Shown here: positions 44,659 to 53,671 of the stretch, in pieces
How the letters are laid out: every line of letters starts with the position of its first letter
Position numbering within the stretch: position 1 is the first letter of the stretch
NCBI RefSeq assembly: GCF_900096975.1
Contig: NZ_FMYQ01000010.1
Span: forward strand, 124,001 to 188,000
Reading direction: 5' to 3'
Origin: Paraburkholderia lycopersici
Lineage (GTDB): Bacteria; Pseudomonadota; Gammaproteobacteria; Burkholderiales; Burkholderiaceae
Length of the DNA: 64,000 nt
Notes under the pieces: model-generated
Database searches by the model: none
Seen by the model: only the letters and a program-made list of their open reading frames with translations
What the model was told of the DNA's origin: nothing
Position numbers and translations under genes: made by a program

Positions 44659-46209
44659 TCAGTTGTTCGTCGCTTCGCCGCGCCAGGCCGCGAAGTGCTG
44701 CTGGTCTTCGGAGCCCTCGAAGTCCATGTTGTCGCGGCCGGGGCTCACCTCGTAGTAGTCGAGCACCGCCGCGAGCGGATCGAAGCCCTCGGCCGTCGGA
44801 TCGACGCCGGGCTTGAAGCAGTTGCCCTGGTAGATCTGATGCACGGGCAGCCACGCCTGCGCGTACTTCTGCGGCTCGTCCTCGAAAATCTCCTTGCAGT
44901 GGTCGCTGCAGAAATGGAACTTGTTGCCGAGGTAATCCGACTCGCGCGCGCAGATCTTCGTCGCGTCGCCGGGCTCGGTGAACAGCATCGGAATCTGGCA
45001 GGTCTGGCACAGCATCGGCAGCGTCTTGAGATAGAAGCGGTTGCCGGCCTCGGCCTGCTCGCGCCAGTATTCGAAACGCGGGCGATAGTGGCGGTCGAAC
45101 GTGTCGGGGTAATGCGCGGCGAGCCACGTCATTTCGTCCTCGCGCGGAATCCACGTGTGGAACGGCGCGGCCGCGCCGAAGCCGTAGAACGTCGCCCACG
45201 CCTGGTGGCTGATGTGGTCCTTGCCTTCGCACGCGTCCTTCCAGCCCTTCGGCTCGCGGATGCCGTAGCGCGCGAGGTCCTTGAAGAGCGCGCCGCCGTT
45301 CTGCTCGGCGTACATTTCCCACGCCTCTTTCCAGCTCATCACGCGCTTGGGCTGCATGTAGTCCATCATCATCGCGACGAGCGTGAGCAGCCGGTAGCCG
45401 CGCCAGAACCACTTGTCGATCCACTTCTGCACGATCGGCACGTTGTCCGGGTCCTGTTCGAGCATGAACTTGATGCACTCGATGCCGAGCGTCATGTGGC
45501 GCGACTCGTCCGACTGCGCGGAGAAGCCGAACGTGACGGTGGACATGTCGCCGTTGTAGGCCGCGCCCGACATGAACGGCACGAACAGCAGATTGGTCAG
45601 CACGTACTCGAACGAGAAGCTCACCGCGGTCAGGAACTCGAACGGCCCGGCCGTGGAGGCGTCCTCGAAGAACGACTTCGGCACGGACAGATACCAGACG
45701 CGGTCGAACCAGTGGTTCGTGTGGTGCATGCCGTTGAAGAACTTGTTGTACGTCGAGATCGCGTGCGTTTCGGTCTGGTAGTGGCGCAGCTCGTCGATCG
45801 ACTGCATCTGGCAGGCCACGCGCGCGCCCTCGCCGGTGAAGTGCCGGCCGACGTGCGCGAAGCCGCGGTGCGCGTAGTATTCGAGCGGCGTCACGCCCTG
45901 GATGAAGAGCTTCAGCGCGTTGACGTAACGCGCATCGGTCACGCCGAGGAACGCGTTGTTCTGCGTGAACGCGTCGATCACCGCGTAGAGCTTCTTCTCC
46001 TTCTCGCCCTGGTATTTCCAGTAGGCGTCCATCGTGAGGCGAAACGGGTCCACCCACTGATCCCAGTCGTGAATCTTGATGCCTTCGTAGCGGTCGTACG
46101 GAAAGACCTTGTCCATCGGCTGATAAGTGGTCTCCCAGCCGAGGCCGCGCGTCATCGCGGCATAGCGTTCTTTCAGGCCGAGCTTTTTCTTCAGCACTGG
46201 CGTGTCCAT
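44659..46209 (-). CDS. dmpN: Phenol hydroxylase P3, di-iron oxygenase subunit
   Basis: 516 residues from ATG 46209, selected because AAGGAGA lies five bases upstream (ATG 46224 gives five extra residues). Carboxylate-bridged di-iron ligands: E110, E140-x-x-H143 (DELRH), E201 and E235-x-x-H238 (DESRH). It hydroxylates phenol at the ortho position to catechol. The C-terminal part has a metal-like cluster of cysteines (MLCQTCQIP; HFCSDHCKEIF) common to this family. Related enzymes include the toluene ortho-monooxygenase TomA3, so wider substrate use is possible. Confidence 0.96.
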   Translation of the reverse strand: MDTPVLKKKLGLKERYAAMTRGLGWETTYQPMDKVFPYDRYEGIKIHDWDQWVDPFRLTMDAYWKYQGEKEKKLYAVIDAFTQNNAFLGVTDARYVNALKLFIQGVTPLEYYAHRGFAHVGRHFTGEGARVACQMQSIDELRHYQTETHAISTYNKFFNGMHHTNHWFDRVWYLSVPKSFFEDASTAGPFEFLTAVSFSFEYVLTNLLFVPFMSGAAYNGDMSTVTFGFSAQSDESRHMTLGIECIKFMLEQDPDNVPIVQKWIDKWFWRGYRLLTLVAMMMDYMQPKRVMSWKEAWEMYAEQNGGALFKDLARYGIREPKGWKDACEGKDHISHQAWATFYGFGAAAPFHTWIPREDEMTWLAAHYPDTFDRHYRPRFEYWREQAEAGNRFYLKTLPMLCQTCQIPMLFTEPGDATKICARESDYLGNKFHFCSDHCKEIFEDEPQKYAQAWLPVHQIYQGNCFKPGVDPTAEGFDPLAAVLDYYEVSPGRDNMDFEGSEDQQHFAAWRGEATNN

Positions 46210-46248
46210 GCGTGTCTCCTTCATGATTCGGCGTTCGATGCGCCGCGG

Positions 46249-46518
46249 TCAATGTTTCCAGCTGAGCGTGAACTGGTCGTCGTCTTCGTCGATGTGGCCC
46301 GACAGCGTGATGAGGTTGACGTGAAGCTGCTGCAGGTCGAAGCGCGCGCCCGTCAGGTCCTCGATCGTCTGGCGGCGGATCGTGAGGTGTCCCGGTGCGT
46401 CGATCTTGACCATGCCCGGCGACTCGACGGCGACCGCGTTCGGGTTGTCCGCGAGGATCGCCTCGACCACTGGTCTGGACTCCTCATTGGACTGGAATGC
46501 AATGAATACGTTGGACAT
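46249..46518 (-). CDS. dmpM: Phenol hydroxylase P2 regulatory (effector) protein
   Basis: 89 residues: MSNVFIAFQSNEESRPVVEAI and PGHLTIRRQTIEDLTG match the cofactorless effector proteins of di-iron monooxygenases, which bind the oxygenase and tune catalysis. Between dmpL and dmpN, each about 30-40 bases away. Confidence 0.95.
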   Translation of the reverse strand: MSNVFIAFQSNEESRPVVEAILADNPNAVAVESPGMVKIDAPGHLTIRRQTIEDLTGARFDLQQLHVNLITLSGHIDEDDDQFTLSWKH

Positions 46519-46549
46519 ACGTGTTCCTTCGATCAGATCTGGACGGGCG

Positions 46550-47548
46550 TTACTGTTGCGCGATGCCGAGCTTCGCGAAGCGCGCGCGAAGCTGCTCGCG
46601 CACTTCGTCGAGCGCCGCGTGGCCGAGCGCGGGGAACGCCAGTTCGGCGACGGGCAGCAGCGCCGCGGCGGCCTGCTCTTCCCAGTGGTGCGCCCAGCGT
46701 GCGAGGCACGCGCGGTTGTCTTCCGATTCGGCGGCCATGGTCTTGACGACCGCGTCGATCCAGCGGCCCGATTCGTCGTGCCACTCGGGCATGAAGGCGG
46801 TCAGCATGGCGACGGCGGAGCCGCCTTTGAGCGCCACCTGCTCGTCGACGAAGCGGTCGTACACGAGCGGATACAGCAGGCCGTCGAGCACGAGGTTCTG
46901 CGCGACGAAGAGCTCCACCGGATCGGCGAGAACGAGCGTGTCCTCGACGTAGCGGCGCAACGCCTGCCACGTCGGGTCTTCGAGCCAAGCGGTCTTCGCG
47001 GCGTCCAGCACGTGCGGGCCGGCCATCGTCAGCGCGAGACGCGTCAGATACTGCGCAATGCCGAGGTTGTCCATCGCATGGAACATCGCGGGCGCGGTGA
47101 ACGCGGTGCCGTAGCCGAGCGCGCAGATCTGCGAGTTGTTCATGTTCGCGCCCCACGCGGCGTGGCGCAGCGGCACGAGCACGGCGAGCGCCTGGTCGGC
47201 GAGCGTTTCGGGCATGAGGTCGGTCATGCCGCGCGACTCGACGAACTCGAAGTTGGCCTCCATCGTGTCCTGCTGGCGCGCGCGGGTCGTCGTCCACGAG
47301 GCGTAATAGAACTGGCGCGGGTCCTTCAGCGCGTACCAGCTCGACATGACGATCGCGGTACGCGTCGGATCGAACAGCTCGTGGTCGGGGTCCCACGTCG
47401 GGCGATAGTGGAAGTTCGCCTGGGGTTGCGCGCCGAACGTCCCCTCCTGGTAGCGCGACGCCGTTTTGTCCGCGCCGATGTGCTGCGCCACGTGCGCGTA
47501 GGTGTGTCGCAGCGGCTTGATGTCCACTGTCTTGAGATCGATGGTCAC
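46550..47548 (-). CDS. dmpL: Phenol hydroxylase P1, beta-like oxygenase subunit
   Basis: 332 residues with a GTG start that overlaps the dmpK stop by four bases; GGAG lies seven bases upstream. MTIDLKTVDIKPLRHTYAHVA and RPTWDPDHELFDPTRTAIVM are typical. It has the ferritin-like fold without the metal ligands and forms the oxygenase core with P3 and P4. Confidence 0.94.
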   Translation of the reverse strand: MTIDLKTVDIKPLRHTYAHVAQHIGADKTASRYQEGTFGAQPQANFHYRPTWDPDHELFDPTRTAIVMSSWYALKDPRQFYYASWTTTRARQQDTMEANFEFVESRGMTDLMPETLADQALAVLVPLRHAAWGANMNNSQICALGYGTAFTAPAMFHAMDNLGIAQYLTRLALTMAGPHVLDAAKTAWLEDPTWQALRRYVEDTLVLADPVELFVAQNLVLDGLLYPLVYDRFVDEQVALKGGSAVAMLTAFMPEWHDESGRWIDAVVKTMAAESEDNRACLARWAHHWEEQAAAALLPVAELAFPALGHAALDEVREQLRARFAKLGIAQQ

Positions 47549-47772
47549 TGCTTGCTCCTGCTGGTCATGGTTTCGCCCGGTTCGCCGAGCCGCGAGACGT
47601 TCTGCGCGACGCAGAACTCCTCGAACGCGGCGAGCGGCAACATCAGTTCGACGCAGAGTTCCGGCTGGCCGACCGAGAATTCGAACTCGACGAATCCCCG
47701 GGCGTTGACGCCGGTTACCTTGACGAACCTGCGGCCTGGATCGAACGGGTCGTTTGCCGTCTGTCTGTGCAT
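47545..47772 (-). CDS. dmpK: Phenol hydroxylase P0 assembly protein
   Basis: 75 residues: FDPGRRFVKVTGVNARGFVEFEFSVGQPELCVELMLP is the P0/DmpK signature. It helps assemble the active iron-containing oxygenase and is not needed for turnover. First gene of the operon; GGAGGAG lies upstream of ATG 47772, and a sigma54-type promoter 31 bases before that. Confidence 0.93.
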   Translation of the reverse strand: MHRQTANDPFDPGRRFVKVTGVNARGFVEFEFSVGQPELCVELMLPLAAFEEFCVAQNVSRLGEPGETMTSRSKQ

Positions 47773-47802
47773 GGCTTGTCTCCTCCATTGCCCCGGTCTT
47801 AA

Positions 47803-47818
47803 TGCACCATCCATGCCA
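47803..47818 (-). promoter_or_regulatory. Sigma54 (-24/-12) promoter of the phenol operon
   Basis: On the minus strand TGGCATGGATGGTGCA matches the -24/-12 consensus TGGCAC-N5-TTGCA with the invariant GG and GC ten bases apart. Transcription would start near 47793, leaving a 20-base leader before dmpK. Fits control by the divergent DmpR-type activator. Confidence 0.7.
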
Positions 47819-47920
47819 TGTATCCGACATACCCGGCAAAAATCTCGATAATTAAGGGTAAGCACCGACATCGGGCTTCCGTCCGAGGCGCAAAATACTG
47901 GTAAACCAGACCTGTCAAAG

Positions 47921-47977
47921 CTCAATATGAGATAGTTCAAACGGTTGATTTAGAGCGGCTTTTCATGATTTGATCAA
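47921..47977. promoter_or_regulatory. Candidate upstream activating sequences for the DmpR-type activator
   Basis: Three small palindromes lie about 128-185 bases upstream of the predicted start: CTCAATATGAG (47921-47931), TCAA-ACGG-TTGA (47937-47948) and TTGATCAA (47970-47977). The TTGATCAA element is the half-site of the known XylR/DmpR consensus TTGATCAATTGATCAA, and the distance agrees with known DmpR sites (about -120 to -170). Confidence 0.5.
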
Positions 47978-48067
47978 TGCATCCAGTGGCATTTGACGAA
48001 ATCATCACGACATCGCCCGCATCGGTACTCGAATGACGGGGAAATAGAAAATCTCGACGGAGGAGAC

Positions 48068-49762
48068 ATGACACGGCCCGCACTACCCCCCTTGCCCACC
48101 GACGCCGACCTGCGCCGGCTGATCCATTTTTCAGCCAGCGACGGCCGCATCTGGCTCGCCGGGCAACGGATGGTGCTGATCCACGCGGCGGCGCTCGGCG
48201 CGCTGCGCCGCGAGCTGATGGAGAGCGTCGGCCCAGCCCAGACGCGGCGCCTTTTCACGCGCGCCGGCTTCGCGGCCGGCGAACGTGATGCGACGCTCGC
48301 GCGTGAGATTCGCGGCAACGCGCCGCTCTACGACATGTTCGCGGTCGGGCCGCAGTTGCACATGCTGCAGGGCGCCGTGCAGGTCACGCCCATCCGCTTC
48401 GAGGCCGATCCGTCCACGGGCCGCTTCTACGGCGAATATCGCTGGGAGCATTCGTGGGAGGCCGAGGTGCACAAGCGCAATTTCGGACCGCAGACGCAGC
48501 CGGTGTGCTGGATGCTGATCGGCTACGCGTCGGGCTATACGAGCGCGTTCATGGGCCGCACGATCCTGTTCAAGGAGACGTCGTGCGTCGGCATGAACGA
48601 CGTGCATTGCCACATCGTCGGCAAGCCGCTCGAAGAGTGGCCCGACGCCGCCGAGCTGTCGTCGTGGTTCAAGGCCGAGTCGCTGCTCAACACGATCCGC
48701 GACCTGCAGACCGAAGTCGAATCGCTGCGCCTCGAAATCGCGCCCGACACCGACAAGACGCGGCTCATCGGCCAGTCGCCGGCGTTTCGCGCGGCCTACG
48801 ATCTGCTGCAAACGGCGGCGCCGACGCGAGTCACGGTGCTGCTCACCGGCGAAACGGGCGTCGGCAAGGAACGCTTCGCACGCGCGCTGCACGCGCTTAG
48901 CACGCGCGCGGACGGGCCGTTCGTCGCGATCAACTGCGCGGCGATCCCGCACGCGCTGATCGAATCGGAACTGTTCGGCGCGGAAAAAGGCGCCTACACG
49001 GGCTCGCAGGCCGCGCGCCCCGGCCGCTTCGAGCGGGCAGAAGGCGGCACGCTGTTTCTCGACGAAATCGGCGAACTGCCGCTCGAAGTGCAGGCGAAAC
49101 TGCTGCGCGTGATCCAGGAAAGCGAAGTGGAGCGGCTCGGCTCGACGGACAGCCGCAAGGTCGACGTGCGCCTCGTCGCGGCCACCAACCAGGATCTGGC
49201 GCGCGCCGTGCAGGAAGGCCGCTTTCGCGCCGACCTCTATTACCGGATCAACGTCTATCCGGTCGTCATTCCGCCGCTGCGCGAGCGCCGCGACGACATC
49301 GAGCCGCTCGCGCATGCGATGCTCGAACGCTTCGCGTCGCTGCACGGCAAGCCGGTGCCGACGCTCACCGACCATGCCTGCGACGCGTTGCGCCGCCACG
49401 CGTGGCCCGGCAACGTGCGCGAGCTGGAGAACATCGTCGAGCGCGCGGTGATCCTGTCGCGGCCCAACCGCGAGGTCGACGCGAAAGATCTCTTTCCCGG
49501 CATGGGGCCGCCCGAGGGCGCGACGGTCGATCACCTCGGGCAGATCCGGGAAAGCGGCGCCGCGGGCATCGACTGCCATACGCTGCTCGACCGCATTCAG
49601 GGCTGCGGCGGCGGGCTCGAAGAACTCGAACGCTCGCTGCTGCACGAAGCCGTGAACCGCGCGAACGGCAATCTCGCGGCCGCGGCGCGAATGCTCGGCA
49701 TCACGCGCGCGCAACTGAGCTACCGCCTCAGCCGCAAACAGGACCAGGAGGATCAAACGTGA
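48068..49762 (+). CDS. dmpR: Sigma54-dependent phenol-responsive activator (DmpR/XylR type)
   Basis: 564 residues from ATG 48068, with GGAGGAG upstream. N-terminal sensory region with a V4R domain ([25 protein letters not shown]173 and C181 in CVGMNDVHC); linker about 205-235; AAA+ domain with Walker A GETGVGKE (261-268), the sigma54-contact loop GAYTGS (308-313) and Walker B TLFLDE (328-333); C-terminal Fis-type HTH ([21 protein letters not shown]). It senses phenols directly and activates the divergent dmp promoter. The loop has Ser where most relatives have Ala (GAFTGA). Confidence 0.95.
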   Translation: MTRPALPPLPTDADLRRLIHFSASDGRIWLAGQRMVLIHAAALGALRRELMESVGPAQTRRLFTRAGFAAGERDATLAREIRGNAPLYDMFAVGPQLHMLQGAVQVTPIRFEADPSTGRFYGEYRWEHSWEAEVHKRNFGPQTQPVCWMLIGYASGYTSAFMGRTILFKETSCVGMNDVHCHIVGKPLEEWPDAAELSSWFKAESLLNTIRDLQTEVESLRLEIAPDTDKTRLIGQSPAFRAAYDLLQTAAPTRVTVLLTGETGVGKERFARALHALSTRADGPFVAINCAAIPHALIESELFGAEKGAYTGSQAARPGRFERAEGGTLFLDEIGELPLEVQAKLLRVIQESEVERLGSTDSRKVDVRLVAATNQDLARAVQEGRFRADLYYRINVYPVVIPPLRERRDDIEPLAHAMLERFASLHGKPVPTLTDHACDALRRHAWPGNVRELENIVERAVILSRPNREVDAKDLFPGMGPPEGATVDHLGQIRESGAAGIDCHTLLDRIQGCGGGLEELERSLLHEAVNRANGNLAAAARMLGITRAQLSYRLSRKQDQEDQT

Positions 49763-50505
49763 ACCTGTCGCCCATCCATCCGCTCGCCGAGGCGCTTCTC
49801 GCCGACGCGCACGCACCGTTCGACGACGACGCGCCCGAACCGCACGCGCGCACGCTCGGCGAGCAGGCGTATCACCAGTTGCGCCAGCACATCATCGAAG
49901 GACGCTATCCGCCCGGCGCGAAGCTGCGCGTGGAGCACCTGAAAGACGTCTACGGCGTCGGCGCGGGCACGCTGCGCGAGGCGCTCACGCGGCTCGTCAG
50001 CGATGCGCTCGTCGTGGCCGAGGGGCAGCGCGGCTTTCGCGTCATGCCGATGTCGATTGCGGATCTGGAGAACATCACGCGCCTGCGCATCCTGATCGAA
50101 GTCGATGCGCTGCGCGAATCGGTGCGGCGCGGCGACGCCGCATGGGAGCAGCGCGTGCGCAAGAGCTTCGAGACGCTTTCCGCCTGGGAGCAGCCCGTGT
50201 CGATCGAGAACCGGCCCGCATGGGAAGTTCACAACCGGCGCTTTCACGAAGAGCTGATTTCGGCTGCCGCGTCGCCGTGGACGTATCTGATCCTGCGCGT
50301 GCTGTCCCAGCACGGCGAGCGCTACCGGCGCGTGTGCATCGGTTTCGAAGACTCGCATCGCGACGTGCATCGCGAACACGTGGACATCTTCGAGGCGGCG
50401 ATGCGCCGCGCGGACGCGCGCGCCGCGCTCGCACTCGAAGACCACATCAGCACGACGCTCATGATCGTGAGGAAAATGCCGGCGGAAATGCTGCCTTTCG
50501 CGTAA
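49759..50505 (+). CDS. GntR-family regulator coupled to dmpR (AphS/PhcS-like)
   Basis: 248 residues from GTG 49759, overlapping the dmpR stop by four bases; GGAGG lies just upstream. HTH: QAYHQLRQHIIEGRYPPGAKLRVEHLKDVYGVGAGTLREALTRLVSDALVVAEGQRGFRV; FCD domain with EVHNRRFHEELISAA and DVHREHVDIFEAAM. Similar GntR proteins (AphS, PhcS) repress phenol genes in Comamonas, so a second, negative layer of control is likely. The assignment to that group rests on gene position. Confidence 0.9.
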   Translation: MNLSPIHPLAEALLADAHAPFDDDAPEPHARTLGEQAYHQLRQHIIEGRYPPGAKLRVEHLKDVYGVGAGTLREALTRLVSDALVVAEGQRGFRVMPMSIADLENITRLRILIEVDALRESVRRGDAAWEQRVRKSFETLSAWEQPVSIENRPAWEVHNRRFHEELISAAASPWTYLILRVLSQHGERYRRVCIGFEDSHRDVHREHVDIFEAAMRRADARAALALEDHISTTLMIVRKMPAEMLPFA

Positions 50506-50533
50506 CGCGTGCCGCGAAACCAAAGCAGGTCGA

Positions 50534-51652
50534 TCAAGCGCCCAGCAACACGCCGCTGCGCGTCGGCCGCGTGCCCGTCACGCGACCGAGCGGCGCGCCG
50601 GACGTGACGAAACGGATCGCCCTTCGCATATAGAAAACCCCTTCCACCGTGCTCTTCACCGTAACGGTCTCGCCGGTCATCGGGTCGACGATATCGAACA
50701 GCGGGTCGTGCTCGCGTATCCAGTCGCCGATCCTGGCGCGATGCACGAGAATGCCGCTTCGCGGCGCGTAGAACTGGGCGCTGCCGGCAAGCGGCGTAGC
50801 CGGCGTCAGCAGGTCCGGCAGCGGCTTGACGTCCGCGCCGATGATTGCGCCGCGCCAGCGCAGGTAGTCGATCAGCGCGTTGGCGTCGTGCTGCGCGCTT
50901 TCCCACGAGACGTCGCGCTGGCCGCGGCATTCGATCGTCACCGCCGTCGGTCCGGGCGGCACCGGCTGCGCGGCCGGCATTTGCTGGCGCAGTTGCCACC
51001 ACAGCAGGCTATGCGCTTCGTCGAACGCCTGCGCGCCCGAGTCGGTGGCGAGCAGTTGCGCGCGCGAGCCGAGATAGCGCGCGAGCGGCTCGACGTCGGG
51101 CCAGCCCGCCTCGCTCGTGTACACGTGCATGACCGCCTCGAGCGAGCAATGCAGGTCGATGATGAGATCGGCGTCGTGCGAGAGCTTCAGCAGCGCCGAC
51201 TGCAGCGAATCGAACTCCGTGAGCGGCTGATGCGCATCCAGCTCTTCGCGCATCAATTGCCGGATCAGTCCGCGATTGCGCCCGGCGTCGGGGCCGAGCG
51301 TCTCCTTCGCGCGCGCAAGCAGCTTCGGGAATGCATGGAAGTGGCGGTTGAAGTTCCTGCCGCTCGCGAGATCGAACCGGCCGACGAACTGGCCGAGCAC
51401 ATGCTGGTTCAGTCCGACCGGATTCGCGAGCGGCACGAGCACGACATGCGCGGCAAGCGCGTCTTGTGCCTCGAGCTCGGCCAGTTGCGCGCGCAACAAG
51501 ACGGCGGTCAGCATGGCCGGCGTTTCGTCGGCGTGGAGCGACGCCTGGATGTAGATCTTCTGGGCAGCGTCGGCAGGGCCGAAATGGAAGCTCGCCAGTT
51601 CGCGAAGCGTGCCGGGCGTGGCACTGAGAAGCGGAATCGATTGCCGGTTCAT
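50534..51652 (-). CDS. Succinylglutamate desuccinylase/aspartoacylase-family hydrolase
   Basis: About 372 residues. Zinc-site motifs: SLHADETPAM (HxxE, around residue 42) and DLIIDLHCSLE (His, about 165), with a glutamate in VTIECRGQRD near 240. A C-terminal biotinyl-like beta domain (PRSGILVHRARIGDWIREHDPLFDIVDP) follows, as in DoeB-like and related deacylases. It cleaves an N-acyl amino acid; identity unknown. ATG 51652 is chosen. It lies 39 bases after an ArgT-type binding protein gene on the same strand, so the pair may act on an imported acylated amino acid. Confidence 0.88.
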   Translation of the reverse strand: MNRQSIPLLSATPGTLRELASFHFGPADAAQKIYIQASLHADETPAMLTAVLLRAQLAELEAQDALAAHVVLVPLANPVGLNQHVLGQFVGRFDLASGRNFNRHFHAFPKLLARAKETLGPDAGRNRGLIRQLMREELDAHQPLTEFDSLQSALLKLSHDADLIIDLHCSLEAVMHVYTSEAGWPDVEPLARYLGSRAQLLATDSGAQAFDEAHSLLWWQLRQQMPAAQPVPPGPTAVTIECRGQRDVSWESAQHDANALIDYLRWRGAIIGADVKPLPDLLTPATPLAGSAQFYAPRSGILVHRARIGDWIREHDPLFDIVDPMTGETVTVKSTVEGVFYMRRAIRFVTSGAPLGRVTGTRPTRSGVLLGA

Positions 51653-51691
51653 GAGCAAGTTCGGAGTGGGAATGAGCGAGACTGACAGGAC

Positions 51692-52462
51692 TCAGTTGCC
51701 GTATGGAGCGAAGTCGAAATATCGATGCGCGATCTGCGCATACGTGCCGTCCTTGAGCATGGCCGCGATCGCGCCGTTCATCTGCGCCTGCAACGCGGTT
51801 TCGTCCTTGCGCAGGCCGATGCCCGTACCACGGTCTCCCATCGAGACAGGACCGCCGGCAAACGCGAAGCCATTGCCCTGCGGCGTGCGAAGGAAGCCGT
51901 AGTCGGCTTCGACGTAGCCCAGCAGCGCCGCGTCGAGCCGACCGTTTATCAGGTCGGCGAACACTTCCTCCTGGCTCTTGTAGGTGACGACGTGCACGCC
52001 CGCCGGCGCCCAGTTCGCGAGCGCGTAGGTTTCGAACTGCGTGCCCGACTGCACCCCGACCGACTTGCCGGCAAGCGATTGAGCGCTGACGCCGAAAGAA
52101 GCGCCCTTGCGCGCGACGAGCCGCGACTTGAACTGAAACAGCCTGGACGTAAAGAGAATCTGTTGCTCGCGTTTTGCCGTGATCGCCATCGACGACATGA
52201 CCGCGTCGATCTTGCGTGCCTGCAGCGCCGGGATCATGCCCGAGAACTCCAGCTCAACCCATTGGCAATGCGCGTGAATACGGCGGCAGATTTCGTTGCC
52301 GAGATCGACGTCGAACCCCTTGAGCGAGCCGTCGGGCGCCTTGGCGTCCATGGGCGGATAAGTCGGATCGATGCCGAGACGCACCGTGTCGCCCTCGTGC
52401 GCGAAGGCGCTGCTGCCGAGGGCCAGCGCGGCGGAAAGAAGGATCGACGGGATGGTTTTCAT
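51692..52462 (-). CDS. Polar amino-acid ABC transporter substrate-binding protein (ArgT/HisJ type)
   Basis: 256-residue precursor with signal peptide MKTIPSILLSAALALGSSAFA. Family stretches: TVRLGIDPTYPPMDAKAPDGSLKGFDVDLGNEICRR, MIPALQARKIDAVMSSMAITAKREQ and GKSVGVQSGTQFE. Periplasmic. No permease or ATPase gene is nearby, so it must use a transporter encoded elsewhere. Divergent LysR upstream. Confidence 0.93.
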   Translation of the reverse strand: MKTIPSILLSAALALGSSAFAHEGDTVRLGIDPTYPPMDAKAPDGSLKGFDVDLGNEICRRIHAHCQWVELEFSGMIPALQARKIDAVMSSMAITAKREQQILFTSRLFQFKSRLVARKGASFGVSAQSLAGKSVGVQSGTQFETYALANWAPAGVHVVTYKSQEEVFADLINGRLDAALLGYVEADYGFLRTPQGNGFAFAGGPVSMGDRGTGIGLRKDETALQAQMNGAIAAMLKDGTYAQIAHRYFDFAPYGN

Positions 52463-52585
52463 GGTAGGCGGTCGGGGAAAAGTGAGGGGTCTCCAGCCGA
52501 TCCGATAGTAGGGTGCCCGCGCGTTCTGGAAAAGCCCGCATTCGTCTATCATGATCACTTTTACCGAACGCTACTTATTGCCGCC

Positions 52586-53533
52586 ATGAGCCTCACGCTT
52601 TCCCAGTTACGGGTTTTCGTTGCCGTTGCCGGACATGGCAGCGTGCGGGCTGCATCCCGCGCGCTCGGCATGGCGCAGAGCGGCGTCACGCAGCAACTGC
52701 AGAACCTCGAAGCGGCGCTGGGCGGCCCCCTGCTCACGCGCACCAATCGCGGCGTCACGCTCACGGCGCTGGGACAGCGGCTACTGGTGCGGGCGGCGTC
52801 CATTCTCGGCGAGTGCGAGCGCGCGAGCGAGGAGGCCCGGCAACTGCGCGGCGACTATGCGGGGGAAGTCGCATTCGGCATGACGACCGACCCGCTCATG
52901 GACACGCTCGTGCCCGTGCTCGGCGAATACGGCGCGCGCTTTGCGCGCGTCGCGCTGCGTCTGCGCACCGGAACCTCGCGAATGATGATTTCGTGGATTC
53001 GCGAGGGAACGCTCGATTTCGCCCTTGCGCTCGTTTCGGATCAGACCGATACCACCGATCTTTCCGTAACGGAACTCTATCCGTCGAATCCGGTGGTCAT
53101 CTGCCGCCGCGGTCATCCGAAGGCAGGCGCGCGGTCGCTTCGGACGCTCGCGCATTGCGGCTGGCTCGCCACGCGCTCGCCTAATATTCTGGACCCCTAT
53201 GCTTCCAGCCGGCTCACGACGTTCTTCACCGATCACGGCTTGCCGCCGCCGCACATCGTCGCGACTGTGGAGGGACTGTTCGAAACGCTGCATTGGGTCA
53301 GCGAGACGGATTGCCTCGCGCTGGAGTCGTCCGCGATCGCCACGCGAGGACCGTTCGCCGACCGCCTGGCCTGCATCAGGATAGCGGAGCGTCCGGCGGC
53401 CCAGCGTGTCTGCCTGCTACAGCGCGCGGCCGTGCCGCTCACGCCTGCGGCACAGGAACTGGCGACGATGCTGGCCTCCTATGCGCGCACGACGCGTCTT
53501 CCCGGAGCGCGGGCCGGGCGCGCGCCACGTTGA
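52586..53533 (+). CDS. LysR-family transcriptional regulator
   Basis: 315 residues: MSLTLSQLRVFVAVAGHGSVRAASRALGMAQSGVTQQLQNLEAALGGPLLTRTNRGVTLT is a clear LysR HTH; the effector domain is normal length. ATG 52586. It is divergent from the ArgT/aspartoacylase pair across 123 bases and is the likely regulator of that pair. The frame extends upstream far into the ArgT gene and is not used. Confidence 0.92.
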   Translation: MSLTLSQLRVFVAVAGHGSVRAASRALGMAQSGVTQQLQNLEAALGGPLLTRTNRGVTLTALGQRLLVRAASILGECERASEEARQLRGDYAGEVAFGMTTDPLMDTLVPVLGEYGARFARVALRLRTGTSRMMISWIREGTLDFALALVSDQTDTTDLSVTELYPSNPVVICRRGHPKAGARSLRTLAHCGWLATRSPNILDPYASSRLTTFFTDHGLPPPHIVATVEGLFETLHWVSETDCLALESSAIATRGPFADRLACIRIAERPAAQRVCLLQRAAVPLTPAAQELATMLASYARTTRLPGARAGRAPR

Positions 53534-53671
53534 GGGAGCGCAGCGCTCCAGGCGCTGGGCGCCATGCCGCGTGCGTGACGCCGGGCGAGCACAGATTTCA
53601 GCTCGACGAAGTTATTGGTCGTGACATAGACCGGATAGACCGGCGCGCGAAAACACCGAAAATACGGATCA

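Noticed and set aside
44623..46746. A 707-codon plus-strand frame opposite the phenol hydroxylase genes
   Set aside because: Shadow of dmpN, dmpM and part of dmpL.
47991..48030. A sigma70 promoter for dmpR at TTGACG (47993-47998)
   Set aside because: No acceptable -10 hexamer at 15-19 bases spacing, so I do not assert it.
48131..49816. A 561-codon minus-strand frame opposite dmpR
   Set aside because: Shadow frame; dmpR has Walker motifs and HTH in the correct strand.
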